A stretch of 12,188 bases of DNA from NCBI RefSeq assembly GCF_000208925.1, contig NW_001915244.1:1-12188 (forward strand). Direction: 5' to 3'. The stretch is from Entamoeba histolytica HM-1:IMSS. Lineage: Eukaryota > Evosea > Mastigamoebida > Endamoebidae. Of this stretch, positions 9,601 through 12,188 are shown in pieces. The notes under the pieces were generated by a model. That model was not told the origin of the DNA, ran no database searches, and was given only the letters and a program-made list of their open reading frames with translations. Positions within the stretch are counted from its first letter, which is position 1, and each line of letters opens with the position of its first letter. The position numbers were made by a program, and so were the translations under genes.

Positions 9601-9919
9601 AAAGAAATATGTATAAGGAATTAAAGAATATTCTAATGAAAATAGAAAAATTAAAAGATGTCAGAATAATTCCAGTAGTAATTTCAATAAATGGATTAAT
9701 AAATAACTCAAGTGTTAAATTAATTAAAGAATTAAAAATTGAAATTGACATCTTGAAAGAAGTAAAAAACCTTGTAATAAAAACATGATGGATGTCATGG
9801 AATACTGCGGAGATCACAATCAAACATACTCCTTAGAGCTGCTTGAAGAAGAAGACGAAGGGACGGGATTAGTCTCCATTAATCCAGGAAGAATAGAAGC
9901 TATTTCTATTAATACTTAA
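6689..9919 (+). pseudogene. LINE ORF2: reverse transcriptase plus REL endonuclease (broken)
   Basis: The reverse transcriptase core is in one frame to about 8780. NWKAPGID (7622-7645) is RT1, GRTLLIHIGGD..NYRHIS (7757-7823) RT2, and YDIKKAYD with the first catalytic Asp (8033-8053) is motif A. GILQGDSLSPLLF (8204-8242) is motif B, YMDD with the Asp pair (8315-8320) motif C, and YLG (8504-8512) motif E. Next come a degenerate zinc knuckle (9259-9312), KHD (9340-9348) and the endonuclease signature PD (9508-9513) ... D (9552-9554), spaced as PD-X13-D once one lost base is allowed for. The C-terminus (MEYCGDHNQTYSLELLEEED ... SINT) ends at TAA 9917-9919. Stops in frame are TGA 7007, TAA 7268, then TGA 8183, 8459, 8916, 9112 and 9585. 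Frame changes lie near 8780, 9033, 9515 and 9781. No in-frame ATG exists near the N-terminus, so the original start codon may be mutated. Confidence 0.9.
9866..9885 (+). other. Hairpin in the terminal coding sequence of the LINE
   Basis: GGATTA (9866-9871) pairs with TAATCC (9880-9885) around an 8-nt loop GTCTCCAT. It lies about 40 nt from the 3' end of the element RNA, where a LINE reverse transcriptase would engage its template. The inverted older copy keeps the left arm and loop but has TGATTC on the right, so pairing is not conserved there and the hairpin may be incidental. Confidence 0.5.
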
Positions 9920-9927
9920 TTAATTGC

Positions 9928-9947
9928 TTTTTCTTTATCATTTATTA
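9928..9947. repeat. Right target-site duplication of the LINE
   Basis: This is the partner of 5094-5113, differing only by C for A at the sixth base. It starts eight bases after the ORF2 stop codon and so defines the 3' boundary of the element as about 9927. Confidence 0.85.
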
Positions 9948-11103
9948 TCTTTATTAAATTAATTGTTAGAATTAATGTTGATAAAACAAAGTAATATTAA
10001 ATATAATAACAACAAAGAAATAATAAAAATAAGATAAATAAGTGAAGTGTCATTATTTATTTTCTATTATTCTTTATTCACATGAGAATAATCATTTCTT
10101 TATACTTTAATATGATTTATTCTTCTTTTATTATTTAGTTTTTCATTAATGGGAATGTTGATTTTCTATTTATTATTCCTTTATTTAAATTGAATTAATT
10201 GATGTTTAATTTTCATCATTTTAATTATTCTCATTGATTTATCATTTATTTATTTCTTATTTTATGAATGATTATTTCATTATCATTATATTATTATATA
10301 TAATTTCATTTCTTATTAATATCATTTATATCATTTTATTTTCTTATTATTCTTTCATATTATCTTATTTCATTCTTTCTATTATTATTTATTATATTTC
10401 TTATTAAATTACTTCATCATATTCAATTATTATTTGATATTTCATTATTTGATTTTGTATTAATGTTTGTGTGTTGTTTCTGATTTTCATTATTCATTTC
10501 TCATTAATTTTCATTTAATAAAATAGAAGAATAAAAAATAATGAAAGAAGATAAATAAAATAAGAATAAAATAAGATAAAATCAATGATATTGTTATTAT
10601 ATTATTATGTTATTTTAGTTTTGATTTTATATTTATTATTTTATTTTTATCTTTTATATTCATCATTCATTTCTTCTTTTTGTCATTTCCTCTTTTCTAA
10701 ACATCACTCAATTTATTCTATTTCTTTCCATTTCATTCTATTTTATTTATTCTTGTTGTTATTTTATTTAGTTCATCTTTTATCATTTGTTATTTCTTGT
10801 TTATTCTTGTTTGTTGTTTCTTTTATTATTCTTTATTTTATGATGTGTTATTCTTATTTATCTTTCTTATTTTGTTTTGTTTATTATTGTTTAAATAGAA
10901 AATAAGAATGAATAAAGAATAAGAAATAATAACATAAATATGTTGATGTATTTTATCATTTCTTTATTTGTTTCTTATTATTATTTCTATTTCTTATTCA
11001 TTTGATTCATAATGAATTAATTCAATGAAATGATACAAATAATTTGTTTATTCATTTAATCTTATTTCTCTTTCATTATTATTTCTTTTCTTATATATTA
11101 AAA

Positions 11104-11120
11104 ACACCCTCATTGGGTGT
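11104..11120 (-). other. GC-rich 6-bp hairpin downstream of the TLDc gene
   Basis: ACACCC (11104-11109) and GGGTGT (11115-11120) pair around a 5-nt TCATT loop. On the minus strand, the direction of the TLDc gene, the stem is followed by TTTT. It stands out because its neighbourhood has almost no G or C. It lies about 160 nt past the TLDc stop, and whether it has a role in transcript ending is unknown. Confidence 0.5.
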
Positions 11121-11183
11121 GAATATTTCATTAAATGAAATAAAATAAATCAACATTGAATTATGTCAATTTTTAATTCACCA

Positions 11184-11209
11184 TTTCATTCATTGGCAGA
11201 TGAATGAAA
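11184..11209 (-). other. Perfect 10-bp hairpin downstream of the TLDc gene
   Basis: TTTCATTCAT (11184-11193) and ATGAATGAAA (11200-11209) are perfectly complementary around a 6-nt loop TGGCAG. It sits about 70 nt beyond the TLDc stop on that gene's strand. The arms use the TTCATT/ATGAAT words common in this region, so chance is possible, but ten uninterrupted pairs with a GC-containing loop is unusual here. Confidence 0.5.
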
Positions 11210-11262
11210 GGGTTGTTCATATTCTTCATTGATTTGTTTTTATTCTTTTTTAGTTCATTTTC

Positions 11263-11267
11263 AATTA
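11263..11267 (-). terminator. Putative 3'-end / polyadenylation motif (TAATT)
   Basis: On the minus strand the sequence after the TLDc stop reads TCTTGAATAATTGAAAATG. Entamoeba mRNAs commonly carry a TA(A/T)TT motif within a few tens of bases after the stop codon, and this TAATT is 13 nt after it. The motif is short, so support comes from position only. Confidence 0.45.
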
Positions 11268-11279
11268 TTCAAGATTGAA

Positions 11280-11841
11280 TCATTTCATTTCAATTACTAT
11301 GATTCGTTTTGGTGTGAAATATAGTTTTCCACAAAGTGCATTTGTTATTCCTTCATATTCAAATGAATATTGTTTACAATATGATTCTGTTTTATTATTT
11401 TCTTTATAAACATCAATATCACCTAATCCAAACACAAACAAATAATCATCTGATTTATTACATAATAAAAATGCATATTGTGGTTGTTCAATATCAAATT
11501 TCTTCATTCCTTCAATTCTTCCATTTGATTCTAATGAAAACACAAATGATTTTGAATCATATATATAATCACCATCAACTTTATCAACTTTAGAATTAAC
11601 ATATCCTCCAAATTTATTTCCTTCTGAATCTTCAATAATAATTATTATATGTTTTTTATTCCATATTCTTTGATCAAATACAGATGTATTTTTATTCCCA
11701 ATTATCAATATCTGAATCAAATAGTATATTATTTATTCTTCTTTCTGTCCATTCTTCTATTTGTTTGATTATTTCTTTTGTTTTGTATATTCCTTTCATT
11801 GTTTGGTGGTTTTCCTCTTTGAGAGAATGTGCAGCACCCAT
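11280..11841 (-). pseudogene. TLDc-domain protein gene with a one-base frameshift
   Basis: The first frame runs from ATG 11841 to TAA 11692-11694 (49 residues, MGAAHSLKEENHQTMKGIYK ... LFDSDIDNWE). The gene then continues in the next frame from AAA 11693-11691 (KNTSVFDQRIWNKKH) to TGA 11280-11282. Skipping one base (T at 11694) joins them into about 186 codons, the usual size of small Entamoeba TLDc proteins. Family features include FDSD.DNW, VFDQR.W.KKH, GGYV, FVFSLESNGR, a YAFLL strand and the C-terminal NALCGKLYFTPKRIIVIEMK. TLDc domains are known from oxidation-resistance and vacuolar-ATPase-binding proteins, but the Entamoeba expansions have no established role. Gly2 with Ser6 fits an N-myristoylation signal, so membrane attachment is possible. 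The rest of the frame is clean, so the break is either recent or a sequencing error beside an A run. Confidence 0.85.
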
Positions 11842-11865
11842 TTTAATTTAATTTGATGATTATAA

Positions 11866-11885
11866 GTTCAAAATATGTTTAAATA
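11866..11885 (-). promoter_or_regulatory. Entamoeba-type core promoter (TATTTAAAC + GAAC)
   Basis: On the minus strand, TATTTAAAC (11885-11877) matches the Entamoeba TATA-like element GTATTTAAA(G/C) in all but the first base. Seven bases later comes TTTTGAACTT, containing the GAAC element (11869-11866). The ATG at 11841 follows about 24 nt after GAAC, which suits the very short 5' leaders of this genus. The ordered pair at the correct distance supports both the gene start and the organism call. No clear initiator was pinned down. Confidence 0.7.
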
Positions 11886-12188
11886 ATTAAATAGTTAATC
11901 CACGTTATTAACACATCAAGTCAGTCATTATTTTTATCATTATTTTATTTTAAATAAATGTTATTTTTATCATTTTTAGAATAACAATAAATAAATAATA
12001 ATATTAATAATATAATAATAATAAAATTATAATATTGTTATTTTCTATAATTAGTTTGTTTTATTTTTAGTATTTTTTATTTTTTTTAATAAACAAAAAA
12101 ATTGAAGAGAAGAAAATTCAATTTTGTTTTATTTTTATTATTTCATCGTTTGTGATTTGAATTTTCATGTTTTATCAACATTATTTCA
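11886..12188. other. AT-rich flank, no gene
   Basis: I see nothing supportable. The sequence is A+T-rich with T-runs and TAATAAT words. Any neighbouring gene lies outside the window. Confidence 0.6.

Larger units (their letters stand above)
5114..9927 (+). mobile_element. Full-length but inactive Entamoeba-type LINE (R2/R4-like)
   Basis: The interval between the 20-bp target-site duplications is about 4.81 kb, the size I recall for Entamoeba LINEs. Content in order is a leader of about 21 nt (5114-5134), ORF1 with a basic N-terminus and coiled coil (5135-6660), a 28-nt spacer, ORF2 with reverse transcriptase and a restriction-enzyme-like endonuclease (6689-9919), and 8 nt of tail. Such elements copy themselves by nicking DNA, then priming reverse transcription of their RNA at the nick. 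The plus strand is purine-rich and clearly less AT-rich than its flanks. Stops and frameshifts in both ORFs make this copy non-autonomous as read. The intact ends and recognisable duplication argue against very great age. There is no A-tail and no long untranslated region. Confidence 0.88.
9948..11262. other. AT-rich spacer, pyrimidine-rich, no gene
   Basis: No gene is supported. From about 10040 to 10900 the plus strand is dominated by TTATT, TTTCATT and TCATTTC words, which makes long but meaningless hydrophobic readings (a Leu/Phe/Tyr-only frame at 10585-10905). Compositional bias explains these fully. Two hairpins near the right end are listed separately. Confidence 0.65.

Noticed and set aside
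6689..9919. TGA read as tryptophan (variant genetic code)
   Set aside because: TGG is used at more than a dozen conserved positions in ORF2. The TLDc gene ends at a TGA, and ORF2 also has a TAA and several frameshifts. Mutational decay explains the stops better.
10585..10905. 106-residue plus-strand reading, Leu/Phe/Tyr/Ser only
   Set aside because: It is produced by the pyrimidine-rich TTATT/TTTCATT composition and has no domain, signal or conserved pattern beyond compositional hydrophobicity.
11336..11593. Plus-strand reading across the TLDc gene
   Set aside because: It is antisense to a recognisable TLDc domain on the minus strand and has no family features of its own.
1..12188. CRISPR array, bacterial operon or phage genes
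   Set aside because: There are no spaced direct repeats and no bacterial-style gene packing. The promoter, gene and retroelement types are eukaryotic.

Overview
The window looks like nuclear DNA of an Entamoeba species, probably from the E. histolytica / dispar / nuttalli / moshkovskii side of the genus. The evidence is extreme AT-richness, a short TLDc-domain gene of the type amplified in Entamoeba, a TATTTAAAC plus GAAC core promoter in front of that gene, and a LINE with an R2/R4-type reverse transcriptase and restriction-enzyme-like (PD..D) endonuclease. The species assignment is inference. No gene in the window is intact as read.

Layout. Positions 1-5093 are a gene-poor, very AT-rich stretch holding relics: an 18-bp tandem duplication (161-200), a decayed plus-strand coding trace (about 426-830), the inverted 3' end of a second, much older LINE (1684-about 1800, minus strand), two relatively GC-rich foldable blocks (2502-2550 and 2812-2889), and a weak minus-strand coding trace (about 3290-3661).

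Positions 5114-9927 are an essentially full-length LINE of about 4.8 kb, flanked by a 20-bp target-site duplication that matches at 19 of 20 positions (5094-5113 and 9928-9947). It is compact: about 21 nt of 5' leader, ORF1 (5135-6660, basic N-terminus and long coiled coil), a 28-nt spacer, then ORF2 (6689-9919, reverse transcriptase, degenerate zinc knuckle, PD..D endonuclease) ending about 8 nt before the repeat. Both ORFs carry stops and frameshifts, so the copy could not move autonomously as read.

Positions 9948-11262 are an AT-rich spacer with no gene but two clear hairpins near its right end. Positions 11280-11841 (minus) are a TLDc gene of about 186 codons, broken by one extra base at codon 50, with a good Entamoeba-type promoter upstream (11866-11885) and a TAATT motif just after the stop. 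The last 300 bases are featureless AT-rich DNA.

The genes do not form a pathway. The window is best read as a retrotransposon landing zone beside a recently broken or mis-sequenced member of the TLDc family. The most useful new observations are the second inverted LINE tail, the strong TGA bias among ORF2 nonsense codons, and the heptad-sized duplication that carries a stop codon in both copies.
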